A stretch of DNA of 64,000 nt from Pseudogemmobacter hezensis (GTDB lineage Bacteria; Pseudomonadota; Alphaproteobacteria; Rhodobacterales; Rhodobacteraceae). Below, one piece after another: positions 16,360 to 27,496 of this stretch (within the stretch, counting starts at the first letter, position 1; every line of letters starts with the position of its first letter). The stretch is from the NCBI RefSeq assembly GCF_013155295.1, contig NZ_JABJXT010000018.1, positions 1-64,000 of the forward strand. Direction: 5' to 3'. Position numbers and translations under genes: made by a program. The notes under the pieces were generated by a model that was not told where the DNA came from, made no database searches, and worked only from the letters and a program-made list of their open reading frames with translations.

Positions 16360-17085
16360 TCAGCTCAGCCGCGCCAGCGCCCAGGTAAGCGCCGCCAGCA
16401 GCCCAATCAGCAGCGGCTGGTGGATCAGATAGATCGCCAGCGAATGCCGCCCGGGCCAGGCCAGCGCCCTGAGAAACCGGGTGCTGCGCGGCTCGATCCG
16501 CGCCCAGACCTGATGGCGTGCGAATAACTGCGCCAGCGACATCCCGGCCAGGAAGGGCGCGAACCAGGGGAAAAGCGGCTCATAATCCACCGTCACCGGA
16601 ATGCGCCCCGACAGGCCCAGCCAGACCAGCGGCCCATCCAGCGCCGGATGCGACCAAAGCCAGGGCAGCGCAAAGATCCCGCCCGCCAGCACCAGCCGCA
16701 GGATGGGCGGCCAGCGCAAAAAGGCCAGCCCCAGAAGCGACGAGACCGCGATGGAATGCAGGATGCCATAGAACACCCAGGCCTCGGGCATGGCGATGCG
16801 GGTGCCAAGCGTCACCAGCGCCGCCGCCAGCGCGATCTTTGCCAGCCTGCGCCAGAAGCCGGGCCAGCGGATCCCCGCGCCATGCGCCATCCAAAGCCCC
16901 ATGCCGGCAAGGAAGATGAAACTTCCCGCCGTTATCCGCGCGAAATACCAGAAAAAGCCGGAAAATGCGGTCTCGGGCGCGATCAGCCCAAACATCGCCA
17001 GATCCCAGGTGAAGTGAAACACCACCATCGCCACCAGGGCGAGGCTGCGCGCCAGATCCGGCAGCAAAAGCCTGTTTTCCGTCAT
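16360..17085 (-). CDS. DUF1624 membrane protein
   Basis: A 241-residue polytopic membrane protein of the heparan-alpha-glucosaminide N-acetyltransferase-like catalytic domain family (DUF1624): LLLPDLARSLALVAMVVFHF with the conserved His, then FARITAGSFIFLAGMGLWMA, and HSLAIYLIHQPLLIGLLAAL near the C-terminus. About seven hydrophobic segments are visible. Family members are thought to acetylate or otherwise acylate envelope sugars, but no substrate is known here. Three ATGs lie close together; the last (MTENRLLLP) is best placed behind GGGGAAATGGTG. Confidence 0.8.
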   Translation of the reverse strand: MTENRLLLPDLARSLALVAMVVFHFTWDLAMFGLIAPETAFSGFFWYFARITAGSFIFLAGMGLWMAHGAGIRWPGFWRRLAKIALAAALVTLGTRIAMPEAWVFYGILHSIAVSSLLGLAFLRWPPILRLVLAGGIFALPWLWSHPALDGPLVWLGLSGRIPVTVDYEPLFPWFAPFLAGMSLAQLFARHQVWARIEPRSTRFLRALAWPGRHSLAIYLIHQPLLIGLLAALTWALARLS

Positions 17086-17304
17086 CACCATTTCCCCATG
17101 CAACCGAATGGCTGTCTGCGCATGTTTTCACCCCGCCAGTCCTGACGCGTTTCACACGCCCCGGCAAGCGGTGGCGGGGGCTGATCCGGGGCAGGGCGGC
17201 TGCGGCGGGTTTTGAAAATTTCGTGATCCTGTTACCCGCTTCGGCTGGCGCAGCCGGGGCAGATGCGGTCTGATAGCGCCGTTCAAGCTGCGAGGTGCGC
17301 CATC

Positions 17305-18165
17305 ATGACATCCGATTCCCGTCCCGCCCATCAGAGCGCGGTGCTGACAGCCGGATCGGGGCTTGCCGCAACGCTGCCGCCCTCTGAGGTTGCGTCGCTG
17401 ATCCGCACCGCCCATCTGCTGGCCGATGCCGCGCGGGTGGCAACGCTGGAGTATTTCCGCCGCCCCGATCTTGCGGCCGACAACAAAGAGACCAATCGCT
17501 TTGATCCGGTGACCATGGGCGACCGCCTCTCGGAGCAGCGCATGCGCGAGATCCTCGCCCGCGAGCGCCCCCAGGACGCCATCCTCGGTGAGGAATACGG
17601 CAGCCAGCCCGGCAGCTCTGGCCTGACCTGGGTGCTTGACCCGATTGACGGCACCCGTGGCTTTCTGACCGGCAGCCCGACCTGGGGCGTGCTGATCTCG
17701 CTGCGCGATGACAGCGGCCCGGTCTATGGGCTGATCGACCAGCCCCATATCGGCGAGCGTTTTGAGGGCGGCTTTGGCCGCTCACGCGTGCAGGGGCCGC
17801 ATGGAGAAAAGCCGCTGGCCACCCGCCGTGCCCGCCCGCTGAGCGAAAGCTTCCTTTATACCACCTTCCCCGAAATCGGCTCGGCTGAGGAATATACAGC
17901 CTTCCGCCAGGTGGCAGAGCAGGTCAGGCTGCTGCGCTATGGGATGGATTGCTACGCCTATGCGCTGCTGGCGGCGGGGCAGATTGATCTGGTGATCGAG
18001 GCAGGGCTGCAGGCCTATGACATCCAGGCACCAATGGCGGTGATCCGCGCGGCGGGCGGGGTGGTGACAGCCTGGGATGGCAGCGATTGCAGCAATGGCG
18101 GGCGCGTGCTGGCGGCTGCCAACCCGGAAATCCATGCCGCTGCCATGGCCCTGCTGAACGCCTGA
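17305..18165 (+). CDS. hisN: Histidinol-phosphatase, inositol monophosphatase family
   Basis: Dephosphorylates histidinol phosphate, the penultimate histidine step. The 286-residue protein carries the Mg site GEEYG, then WVLDPIDGTRGFLTGSPTWG (DPIDGT motif with the Gly-Phe-hydrophobic continuation typical of HisN) and the terminal YDIQAPMAVIRAAGG motif. FDPVTMGDRLSEQRMREIL precedes these. The start after GAGGTGCGCCATC is preferred over an ATG 14 codons upstream. A general inositol-phosphate phosphatase is the alternative. hisD is 10 kb away, so histidine genes are scattered. Confidence 0.85.
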   Translation: MTSDSRPAHQSAVLTAGSGLAATLPPSEVASLIRTAHLLADAARVATLEYFRRPDLAADNKETNRFDPVTMGDRLSEQRMREILARERPQDAILGEEYGSQPGSSGLTWVLDPIDGTRGFLTGSPTWGVLISLRDDSGPVYGLIDQPHIGERFEGGFGRSRVQGPHGEKPLATRRARPLSESFLYTTFPEIGSAEEYTAFRQVAEQVRLLRYGMDCYAYALLAAGQIDLVIEAGLQAYDIQAPMAVIRAAGGVVTAWDGSDCSNGGRVLAAANPEIHAAAMALLNA

Positions 18166-18217
18166 AAAGCAGACGATCCGCTGGCCCGTCTGCCAATGCA
18201 GCGGGCGCCGCCGGGGT

Positions 18218-18535
18218 TCAGATGTCCAGTTCCCAGCCGTCGGGATAGAAATCAAAGCTGACCGCGATCTGTGTCGCGGCCTCTTCCCATTTCCAGATCT
18301 CTTCGGCGGTAATGGCGATGGGGCCGATGGCGGCGATCAGCATCTCATCCTCATCGGGGCGGCTGATGCGATACCCTTTGGCTTCCAGAGCGCGGGTGAT
18401 CCCGGCCCAGTTGGCCTCCTGTTCCTCAGGGAAAAAGGCATATTCGACCACCGCCTTTGCAGGCAGCTTCACCCCCTTGGATTCGCGGAAGGTGTCAAAG
18501 GTCTCGCGGCGCTGAAAGGCATAATCATGGCTCAT
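18218..18535 (-). CDS. RraB-domain protein (putative RNase E regulator)
   Basis: A 105-residue protein with the RraB fold signature: RRETFDTFRESKG, VEYAFFPEEQEANWAGITRA, GYRIS and WEEAATQIAVSFDFYPDGWE, with the acidic C-terminus typical of RNase E inhibitor B. In E. coli RraB binds RNase E and alters degradosome composition. Function in Alphaproteobacteria is inferred only from the domain. It converges on hisN. Confidence 0.7.
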   Translation of the reverse strand: MSHDYAFQRRETFDTFRESKGVKLPAKAVVEYAFFPEEQEANWAGITRALEAKGYRISRPDEDEMLIAAIGPIAITAEEIWKWEEAATQIAVSFDFYPDGWELDI

Positions 18536-18790
18536 GACATGATGTTAGCCCGAGTTGGCCGCAGGCTCAATCACTCCCGCGCGTGGCCCTGGTATATTTG
18601 CAGAACCGGCGGGAAAATGGCCGGAACCGCAGCCCCGATCCTGTCCATAAATCGCCCTATCCCCGCCCGCAGATCGACATGCGCGGGAATTAAGCTTGAC
18701 CGATAACGCGGTGGGATATCACAGTATTCACAACGCGGTGACCTCAGCGACAGCCGGAAATGGCTGCATCATCAATATCGGAGCCTCTCC

Positions 18791-19261
18791 TTGCGTGCGC
18801 TAGCCATTCTTGCCTCGATTTCAATGATCGTCAGCCTGTTTCTTTCCTGGACAGGGCCGGCACTGGCGGGGATTTCAATCTCTCCCTGGAATCTGTTCCG
18901 CTCATTGCAGCCCGATGTCGAGACGTTCCGCAGTTTTGTGACCGCCTCACCGATCGAGCTGGTGGTGTTCCTGGCCACATTCATCCTGGCAGCGCTGTTC
19001 CTGTTGCTGGTGCTGTTCAATATCCCGGCGCGCCTGATTGGCCTGATCGGGGGCGGGGCCGGGGTTGGCCTGATGGGCTGGATCCTGTGGAACCTGAACA
19101 AAGGTGATCAGCCGCTGCCGGTGCCGGTCAATATCGATCTTGGGAAGGCCGCAGATCTGAACCATGCGATCACCCAGCTGGCAGGCTATGGGGCCTGGGC
19201 CTGGGCCGGTGGTGCCGCGCTCCTGCTTCTGGCCTCGCTTGTGGGCTGGGACCGCCGCTAA
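18791..19261 (+). CDS. Uncharacterised membrane protein
   Basis: About 156 residues with three hydrophobic segments (residues 4–25, 57–80 and 80–100) and a fourth at the C-terminus (132–150). Family not recognised. The polar loop DQPLPVPVNIDLGKAADLN separates the last two. The start is unclear: TTG at 18791 gives a plausible signal-anchor (MRALAILASISMIV), while the next ATG would remove part of it. The 255 bp upstream, back to the RraB start, contains no gene I can support. Confidence 0.5.
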   Translation: MRALAILASISMIVSLFLSWTGPALAGISISPWNLFRSLQPDVETFRSFVTASPIELVVFLATFILAALFLLLVLFNIPARLIGLIGGGAGVGLMGWILWNLNKGDQPLPVPVNIDLGKAADLNHAITQLAGYGAWAWAGGAALLLLASLVGWDRR

Positions 19262-19278
19262 GCCCATTATCTGAAAAC

Positions 19279-19315
19279 AATAAGGTGGGGCCGCAAACGC
19301 GGGCCCCACCTTATT
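19279..19315. terminator. Bidirectional terminator
   Basis: Stem aataaggtggggcc/ggccccaccttatt (19279–19292 with 19302–19315). T-rich on both strands (TTCGTTTT and TTGTTTT). It serves the membrane-protein gene and nrdF. Confidence 0.9.
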
Positions 19316-19351
19316 TCGTTTTGCAGTGCTGACGACCTGCCAGGCTTTGGA

Positions 19352-22510
<3,159 letters not shown>

Positions 22511-22529
<19 letters not shown>

Positions 22530-22990
22530 TCCGTCCCCCAGAATAAATCGAGCCCGCGCCGGACGCGGGCGATATCGGTTTCCGTCCCCGCCAGCTCAAA
22601 CGAATAGAGCAGGGGGACATTGCATTTAGTGGCGATCACCTTGCCTGCAAGGGCGAAGGTGGCACCGAAATTACGATTGCCGCCCGCGATCACGCCCCTG
22701 ATCCCGGCCCGCAGGCCAGGGTCATTGAGAAAGCGGATCACCTGTTTCGGCACGGCGCCCCGGCCCTCGCCATCAGCGAAGGTCGGACAGATCAGCACAT
22801 ACCCGCCCGCAGCCGTCAGGGCCGACGGATCCGGCCCTGGCTCTTTTGGCGAAATGGGTATGCGGTAAAGCCCACGCTCAGGGGCTGAGGCACTGGCAGC
22901 CTGGGGCCCAGGCCCTGGGCCCCCGAAAAGACGCGTCACAAAACGCAGCGTATTGCCCGATGCAGAAGAGAAAAAGACAAGCCCGGGCAT
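22511..22990 (-). CDS. nrdI: Flavodoxin-like NrdI
   Basis: A 159-residue flavodoxin-like protein needed to assemble the dimanganese-tyrosyl cofactor of NrdF. FMN-binding loop [15 protein letters not shown] is near the N-terminus; [20 protein letters not shown] and [18 protein letters not shown] form the remaining flavin contacts. It lies 10 bp after nrdH and overlaps nrdE. A glycine/proline-rich insert ([18 protein letters not shown], residues 23–40) is slightly longer than I expect for the family. Confidence 0.93.
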
Positions 22991-23000
22991 GGCACGACCC

Positions 23001-23225
23001 TCAGCTTGCGAGACGGCCGATCATATCGGGGCGAAAGCCCGCCCAATGCGCGTCACCGGCGATCACGACCGGGGCCTGACGATAGCCAAGGGCCACGACG
23101 CGGCTCATCGCATCGGCGTCCTCGGTCAGATCAACAACGGAATAGGACAAGCCTTTGGCATCCAGCGCACGGGTGGTTGCGGTGCATTGAACGCATGCAG
23201 GTTTCGAGTAAACGGTGATGGTCAT
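23001..23225 (-). CDS. nrdH: Glutaredoxin-like NrdH
   Basis: A 74-residue redoxin that reduces NrdE. It has the CVQC active site (TVYSKPACVQCTATTRAL), VDLTEDADAMSRV, and the APVVIAGDAHWAGFRPDMI end, where WxGFRP is the NrdH hallmark. It is the first gene of nrdHIEF. The ribosome site is GAAGGATCAGGCA. Its 5' leader is long and contains a possible attenuator and an NrdR-like box. Confidence 0.95.
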   Translation of the reverse strand: MTITVYSKPACVQCTATTRALDAKGLSYSVVDLTEDADAMSRVVALGYRQAPVVIAGDAHWAGFRPDMIGRLAS

Positions 23226-23440
23226 TGCCTGATCCTTCTACTGTCCCGGATGGCGACGGTTCAAAGAAGATCGGACCGCCAGAATCGCTTCCGCCGCTGC
23301 CTGCCCTCCATGCCTGTCGCACGGTTTTGTTGCCTTCATTATGCTCTGGCTTTTCGCCTGATCTGCGGGTGCTGCATGACAGACCGTGAAGGGCTTTTTC
23401 CCCCTGGTTTGTCATAGCCTGGCTTGCCGCTGACACTTAT

Positions 23441-23484
23441 AAAAACGCCCGGCACAAGGCCGGATTTCACAACTGTCACCGGCC
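23441..23484 (-). promoter_or_regulatory. Possible transcription attenuator in the nrdH leader
   Basis: On the minus strand CCGGC (23463–23459) can pair with GCCGG (23453–23449) to make a small hairpin followed by GCGTTTTT. Upstream, GGCCGG (23484–23479) can instead pair with CCGGCC (23463–23458), which would break the terminator. The element lies between the NrdR-like box and nrdH, 216 bp before the ATG. Confidence 0.45.
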
Positions 23485-23534
23485 GCAAATCGGATCACCA
23501 GAACGACTTCATATTGATCCCGGACTGAGGGGGA

Positions 23535-23550
23535 TGTCAACATATTGTGT
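23535..23550 (-). promoter_or_regulatory. NrdR-box-like site
   Basis: Minus strand ACACAATATGTTGACA closely follows the NrdR consensus acaCwAtATaTwGtgt over its first 13 positions. It lies 310 bp upstream of nrdH. NrdR normally uses paired boxes; a convincing partner was not found. Confidence 0.6.
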
Positions 23551-23906
23551 CGCTGCTTTGATTGGCGGATGTGGTTCTGGTCAGGGTTGAAAAGGCAGGA
23601 AAATCACTGAAATCCCGGGGTTCCGGCCCGTTCTTGCGGGGAAATTACCTCTGAAATGGGATGAATGTGTGCCCCGAAAGCCATAGGGCGGCAGCGGGGT
23701 TTTTTCCCGCTTGCACAATATCTGGGGGCAGAGCTGTGGGTAAATCAAAGCCCTTAGCCCGGATCGGGGGACAGAATTGTGTATATCTCTGGAGATAAGT
23801 CGCAGAACCGGGCGCGGCCCGGCTTTTCGCGGAAAACCAGGGCGGGTCTGGGCAGGGGCCGGGTTGCGAATGATGCGAATCGGATTCGCCGGGGCCGCTG
23901 GCCCGC

Positions 23907-24350
23907 TCAGGATATGGCGGGTGGGGCGGCGGGCGGAATCGAATAGGTCATATTGGCCCTGGCCACCGGTTGGCTTTCGCCCTCAGAGAAGATCAGCGCA
24001 TCGGCCACCGCCAGCACCCGCCCCAGCTTCAGGATCCGCACATCGCAGTAAAGGTCGCGCCCGGCGGCGGGCTTGCGCATGAAATCCATCGCGCAGCCGG
24101 TGGTCACGGCCAGCGCAACCGGGCCGATACGCGACAGGATCGCCAGATAGACCGCCACATCGGCCAGGGCGAACATGGTCGGGCCAGAGACGGTGCCGCC
24201 GGGGCGCAGATGCCGCTCTGCCACCTGCAGGCGCAGCCGGATGCCCTGATCGGTGACCTGATCGACGGTGAAATCAGCCGCAACCTGGCCGAATTCCTGC
24301 GTCACAAAGGCGTTCAGCGCCTTTGCATCCATTATAATGGCGGCGGTCAT
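23907..24350 (-). CDS. PaaI-family hotdog thioesterase
   Basis: A 147-residue hotdog-fold protein. LRLQVAERHLRPGGTVSGPT followed by MFALADVAVYLAILSRIG is the PaaI/YbgC-like catalytic region with the Gly-Pro-Thr turn and Asp in the central helix; ALAVTTGCAMDFMRKPAAG forms the next strand. It probably hydrolyses an acyl-CoA of unknown identity. The start follows GGAGAGCATCGCA; the frame upstream of it is not conserved in character. It lies 132 bp downstream of the betaine monooxygenase reductase gene on the same strand and may be read through from it. Confidence 0.8.
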   Translation of the reverse strand: MTAAIIMDAKALNAFVTQEFGQVAADFTVDQVTDQGIRLRLQVAERHLRPGGTVSGPTMFALADVAVYLAILSRIGPVALAVTTGCAMDFMRKPAAGRDLYCDVRILKLGRVLAVADALIFSEGESQPVARANMTYSIPPAAPPAIS

Positions 24351-24481
24351 TGCGATGCTCTCCTCTCTTTGCGGACAAAGAGAGGGTAACAGGGGCTGGA
24401 CCTGCGGCAAGTGCCCAGCGGTCTCAGCCCCCGATTTTCAGCCCCAGATTTTCGGCCTCTGAGTTTCATAAGGCCCGGACG

Positions 24482-25573
24482 TCAGACCTCGACCGTGATC
24501 TTGCCCATCGGGTTCGAGCAGCAGGCCAGGATCCAGCCCTCGGCGATCTCATCATCCGAAATGCCGCCATTATGGACCATATGCACATCGCCATCGGTCT
24601 TTTTGATCTTACAGGTGCCGCAAAGACCAAAGGTGCAGCCCGAGGGGATGTTCAGCCCGGCGCGTTTGGCCACCGCCAGCACCGTATCCGTCTCAGCGCA
24701 GGGCGCGGTAACACCCGAGGCCGCAAAGGTGATCTGGGCGCGGGCATCCTCATCGGGAATCACATCCTCGATCACCGGGGCCTCGGCTTCCGAGCTGACA
24801 GGGGCGCCAAAGCTTTCCTGGTGGTAATGCTCCATGTCAAAGCCCAGCGAGACCAGCATCTCGCGCACCGCCTGCATGAAGGGCTCTGGCCCGCAGCAAA
24901 AGACCTCGCGCTCCAGATAATCCGGGGCCATCAGACCCAGCATGATCTGCGAAAGCCGCCCCTCATAGCCCGACCAGGTCTGGAAGGGATCACATTCCTC
25001 AACGGTAAAGCGCAGCTTCAGCCCCGGCACCCGGTCGGCAAACCCCTCAAGCCGCTTTTTCAGCAGGATCTCGGATGGGCGTTTCGCGGCATGGACAAAG
25101 ACGATGTCGGGCATCTGCCCCGAATCCCAGGCCCAGGTGGTCATCGACATCATCGGCGTGATGCCTGAACCCGCCGAGATAAAGAGATACTTCTTCGCCG
25201 GATGCCGATGCGAGCTGAAGATTCCCGCCGGGCCGTAAGCCTTGATCTTCATCCCCGGCTTCAGATGATCCAGCATCCAGCGCGTGCCGATGGATGTCGC
25301 CTGGGCCTTTACCGTGACCGAGATCGACAGCGGCCGCGAGGGCGAGGAAGAGATCGTATAGGTGCGCTGCACATTGCCCTTTGCGCCCTTTTTCGGATCG
25401 ACCGGCAGATCCAGCGTCACGAACTGGCCCGGCTGATAGTCGAACCAGGCCCCCGAGGGCGCGCGAAAGGTAAAGGTGGCGGTGTCGGCGGTTTCTGGCA
25501 CCACCATCGCGCATTCCAGCAGCTCGGAATCATCCCAGGGCTTTGCCGACCAGTTCAGCTGTTGCTTTGCCAT
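24482..25573 (-). CDS. gbcB: Reductase component of glycine-betaine monooxygenase type
   Basis: A 363-residue electron-transfer protein: FAD/NAD(P) ferredoxin-reductase module first (YQPGQFVTLDLPVD, RTYTISSSPSR, SAGSGITPMMSM, VFCCGPEPFMQAV), then a plant-type 2Fe-2S domain (CTFGLCGTCKIKK with C-x4-C-x2-C, and the last ligand in LACCSNP). It passes electrons to the Rieske oxygenase encoded 3 bp upstream. The pairing and order match GbcA-GbcB, which demethylate glycine betaine to dimethylglycine. Other quaternary-amine demethylases share the plan, so the substrate is an inference. Confidence 0.75.
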   Translation of the reverse strand: MAKQQLNWSAKPWDDSELLECAMVVPETADTATFTFRAPSGAWFDYQPGQFVTLDLPVDPKKGAKGNVQRTYTISSSPSRPLSISVTVKAQATSIGTRWMLDHLKPGMKIKAYGPAGIFSSHRHPAKKYLFISAGSGITPMMSMTTWAWDSGQMPDIVFVHAAKRPSEILLKKRLEGFADRVPGLKLRFTVEECDPFQTWSGYEGRLSQIMLGLMAPDYLEREVFCCGPEPFMQAVREMLVSLGFDMEHYHQESFGAPVSSEAEAPVIEDVIPDEDARAQITFAASGVTAPCAETDTVLAVAKRAGLNIPSGCTFGLCGTCKIKKTDGDVHMVHNGGISDDEIAEGWILACCSNPMGKITVEV

Positions 25574-25576
25574 GAT

Positions 25577-26827
25577 TTACTCCGCCGCCAGCGCCGGGCC
25601 ATTGCCGGAAAGCGGGCTAAGGCGGTCGGCCATCATCCCGGCATACCAGTCGACAAATTGCAAAACGCCCTCTTCCTGGATCGGCGAATAGGGGCCGGGC
25701 TCATAGGCGGGGGAAAGGATGCCCTTCTGGTTTTCCTCGACCACCTGACGATCCTCGTCATTGGTGTTCAGCCAGACGCGGGTCAGGGTTTCGATATCGT
25801 AATCGACGCCCTCGACGGCATCCTTATGCACCAGCCAGTTGGTGGTGACCTGGGTTTCAGTCGGGCTGATCGGCAGGATGCGGAAGACGATGGCATGATC
25901 GCCGAGGAAGTGGTTCCAGGTGTTCGGGTAATGGAAAAACAACAGGCTGCCCGCGTCATTGAAGGGCATAGTGCCCATCCGCTTCGCCACAGCCGCCTTG
26001 GTCGACATCGTATAGCTTTCGGCCCCGTTCAAAAGCGGGATCCGCGCCAGCCGCCATTGCATCTTCGGATGGTTGGTGAAGCGTGAGGGCAGGCCGGCCG
26101 CCTCGCAGCGCTTCCAGTGCTCGATGATATCGGGCGAGGCCGAATCGGGCCCCTCCATCGCCGTCATACGCGGGTTGTCGGAATAGGTGCGGCACAAAGA
26201 CGGGTGCGAGCCGCCGCAGTGATAGCACTCACGGTTGTTCTCGATCACCAGTTTCCAGTTGCCGTTCTCAATGATGGTAGAGCTGAAAGCGACCTTCGCA
26301 TCCGCCAGACCCGAGGGCGCAAGATAAGACATCAGCTTCGGCGCCAGGTCGGAAATGGGCGGCGGGATTTCAGCCAGACAGATGAAGACCATCCCGCCCA
26401 GATCGACGCAATGAACCTTCTTCAGGCCGAACTTCGCGGGATCAAATTCCTCACCCATATCGCGGGCGAAGATCAGCTTGCCCTCAAGGTCATAGGTCCA
26501 TTGGTGATAGGGGCAGACAAGGTTGGTGGTCGAGCCATTTGTTTTCGCGCAAAGCCGCTGGCCACGGTGGCGGCAGATATTGTGGAAGGCGCGGATACGG
26601 CTGTCTTTGCCCTTGATGATAACGACCGGATAGGCCCCCACCTGCAGCGTGGCGAAAGCGCCGGGCTTTTCCAGCTCGCAGGCGGGAATGGCAAAGAGCC
26701 ATTCCTTATACCAGATGTGTTGAAGATCGGCCTCTAACACGCCGGGATCGCAATATAAATCGCGCTCAAGCGCATAGCCGGGCTGGCGCGACAGAATGCG
26801 GTTCAGGGTTTCGGACTGGCTCAGCAT
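25577..26827 (-). CDS. gbcA: Rieske oxygenase, glycine-betaine monooxygenase type
   Basis: The 416-residue catalytic subunit has the Rieske motif ICRHRGQRLC...VCPYHQWTYD (C-x-H and C-x2-H) and the mononuclear iron site ENNRECYHCGGSHPSL. This arrangement, with WKLVIENNRECYHC, is that of Rieske N-demethylases acting on betaines rather than aromatic dihydroxylases. With the reductase gene behind it, glycine-betaine monooxygenase (GbcAB) is the best fit; stachydrine or carnitine-type oxygenases are alternatives. The start follows GCGAAGGACAGCAA. A cobalamin riboswitch lies 135 bp upstream, so expression should fall when adenosylcobalamin is abundant. Confidence 0.8.
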   Translation of the reverse strand: MLSQSETLNRILSRQPGYALERDLYCDPGVLEADLQHIWYKEWLFAIPACELEKPGAFATLQVGAYPVVIIKGKDSRIRAFHNICRHRGQRLCAKTNGSTTNLVCPYHQWTYDLEGKLIFARDMGEEFDPAKFGLKKVHCVDLGGMVFICLAEIPPPISDLAPKLMSYLAPSGLADAKVAFSSTIIENGNWKLVIENNRECYHCGGSHPSLCRTYSDNPRMTAMEGPDSASPDIIEHWKRCEAAGLPSRFTNHPKMQWRLARIPLLNGAESYTMSTKAAVAKRMGTMPFNDAGSLLFFHYPNTWNHFLGDHAIVFRILPISPTETQVTTNWLVHKDAVEGVDYDIETLTRVWLNTNDEDRQVVEENQKGILSPAYEPGPYSPIQEEGVLQFVDWYAGMMADRLSPLSGNGPALAAE

Positions 26828-26903
26828 TTGCTGTCCTTCGCAAGAGCCTGTTTCCCGCATTCCGGGTCTGAACAGGCAGGTTTGACTGACGATGGAGCGC
26901 AGA

Positions 26904-26950
26904 CGACAACCGGCCCGCGCGGGGATGGACCCGCGAGCCTGTTGTCGCTG
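26904..26950 (-). promoter_or_regulatory. Hairpin between riboswitch and gbcA start
   Basis: Minus strand AGCGACAAC pairs with GTTGTCGT, enclosing a second stem CGCGGG/CCCGCG. No T-run follows, so it could be a Rho-dependent or translational expression platform rather than an intrinsic terminator. Confidence 0.4.
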
Positions 26951-26961
26951 TGCCGCCCACC

Positions 26962-27160
26962 GCGGCTCGACATCTCGTGCGAAGGCTGGTTTCCGGGCTT
27001 GGCGAGCGGTCTTTCAACCCCGGCTGCGACACCTTCCCGGGCTCCTCCACCCAGTGGCCTTGTCGCAGCCTCTCTTCCTTACCGTTGCGGGGGCAGCGCC
27101 GGATTTAGACCCTTTCAGACCCGCACCGGCTTCCCAATTCTCCGCTGTTGTCAGCGGCAC
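26962..27160 (-). ncRNA. Cobalamin riboswitch upstream of gbcAB
   Basis: Reading the minus strand: GGGAAGCCGGTG, then AATCCGGCGCTGCCCCCGCA followed by ACGGTAA, then GCCACTGGG, GGGAAGGTGTCGC, and the B12 box region AAGCCCGGAAACCAGCCTT. These are the conserved blocks of the adenosylcobalamin riboswitch in the right order and spacing. The direction is toward gbcA; the divergent thiamin operon has its own TPP element. Confidence 0.9.
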
Positions 27161-27327
27161 CTTGCAAGCCTGAATTGAGCAGAGATCCGGGGGTAAACTT
27201 GTCTGTTTGCGACATGTCGCAAAGCGGAAAAGACAGCCGCCACTTTGCGGCCTGTTTCCCCGCCAAAAGCGTGATTTTGCCGGTTGCCAAACGAATTTCG
27301 GCCGCTTAACGATTAGGCAACTTACTC

Positions 27328-27416
27328 GTTGGGGTGTCCCGGGCAACCGGGGCTGAGAGGCTGAAACGCCAACCCATCGAACCTGATCCGGTTCATACCG
27401 GCGGAGGGAACGGGTA
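27328..27416 (+). ncRNA. TPP riboswitch (THI element)
   Basis: Conserved blocks in order: GGGGTG, GGGGCTGAGAGG, CCCATCGAACCTGATC, and the GGTTCATACCGGCGGAGGGA block. It precedes the thiamin operon by 80 bp. Bound thiamin pyrophosphate is expected to switch the operon off. Confidence 0.97.
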
Positions 27417-27461
27417 GTCTGATCACGCCTCTGGCGCCCAATTCGGGCGGCCATGGCGTCA

Positions 27462-27493
27462 GCCCCCATATCCTTTGCCGGTCATTTGGGGGC
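27462..27493 (+). promoter_or_regulatory. Ribosome-site sequestering pair for thiD
   Basis: GCCCCC at 27462–27467 can pair with GGGGGC at 27488–27493, which is the ribosome binding site just before the thiD ATG. Together with the lack of a T-tract terminator, this suggests the TPP riboswitch acts on translation initiation. Confidence 0.6.
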
Positions 27494-27496
27494 GCT

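Larger units (their letters stand above)
23226..23906 (-). other. 681-bp gene-free leader and spacer upstream of nrdHIEF
   Basis: No protein gene is supportable on either strand. The half nearest nrdH holds a terminator/antiterminator-like pair (23441–23484) and an NrdR-like box (23535–23550). Further away, ccccg...cggggttttttc at about 23672–23706 looks like a weak terminator on the plus strand with no gene before it. A second short cacaatatctgg lies near 23714. Confidence 0.6.

Noticed and set aside
18580-18625. Fourth copy of the intergenic repeat (tggtatatttgcagaa)
   Set aside because: Only a short part of the core matches and there is no GC hairpin in the right place.
26828-27496. Cobalamin element acting on the thiamin operon
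   Set aside because: The conserved blocks read only on the minus strand, toward gbcA; the thiamin side has its own TPP element on the plus strand.
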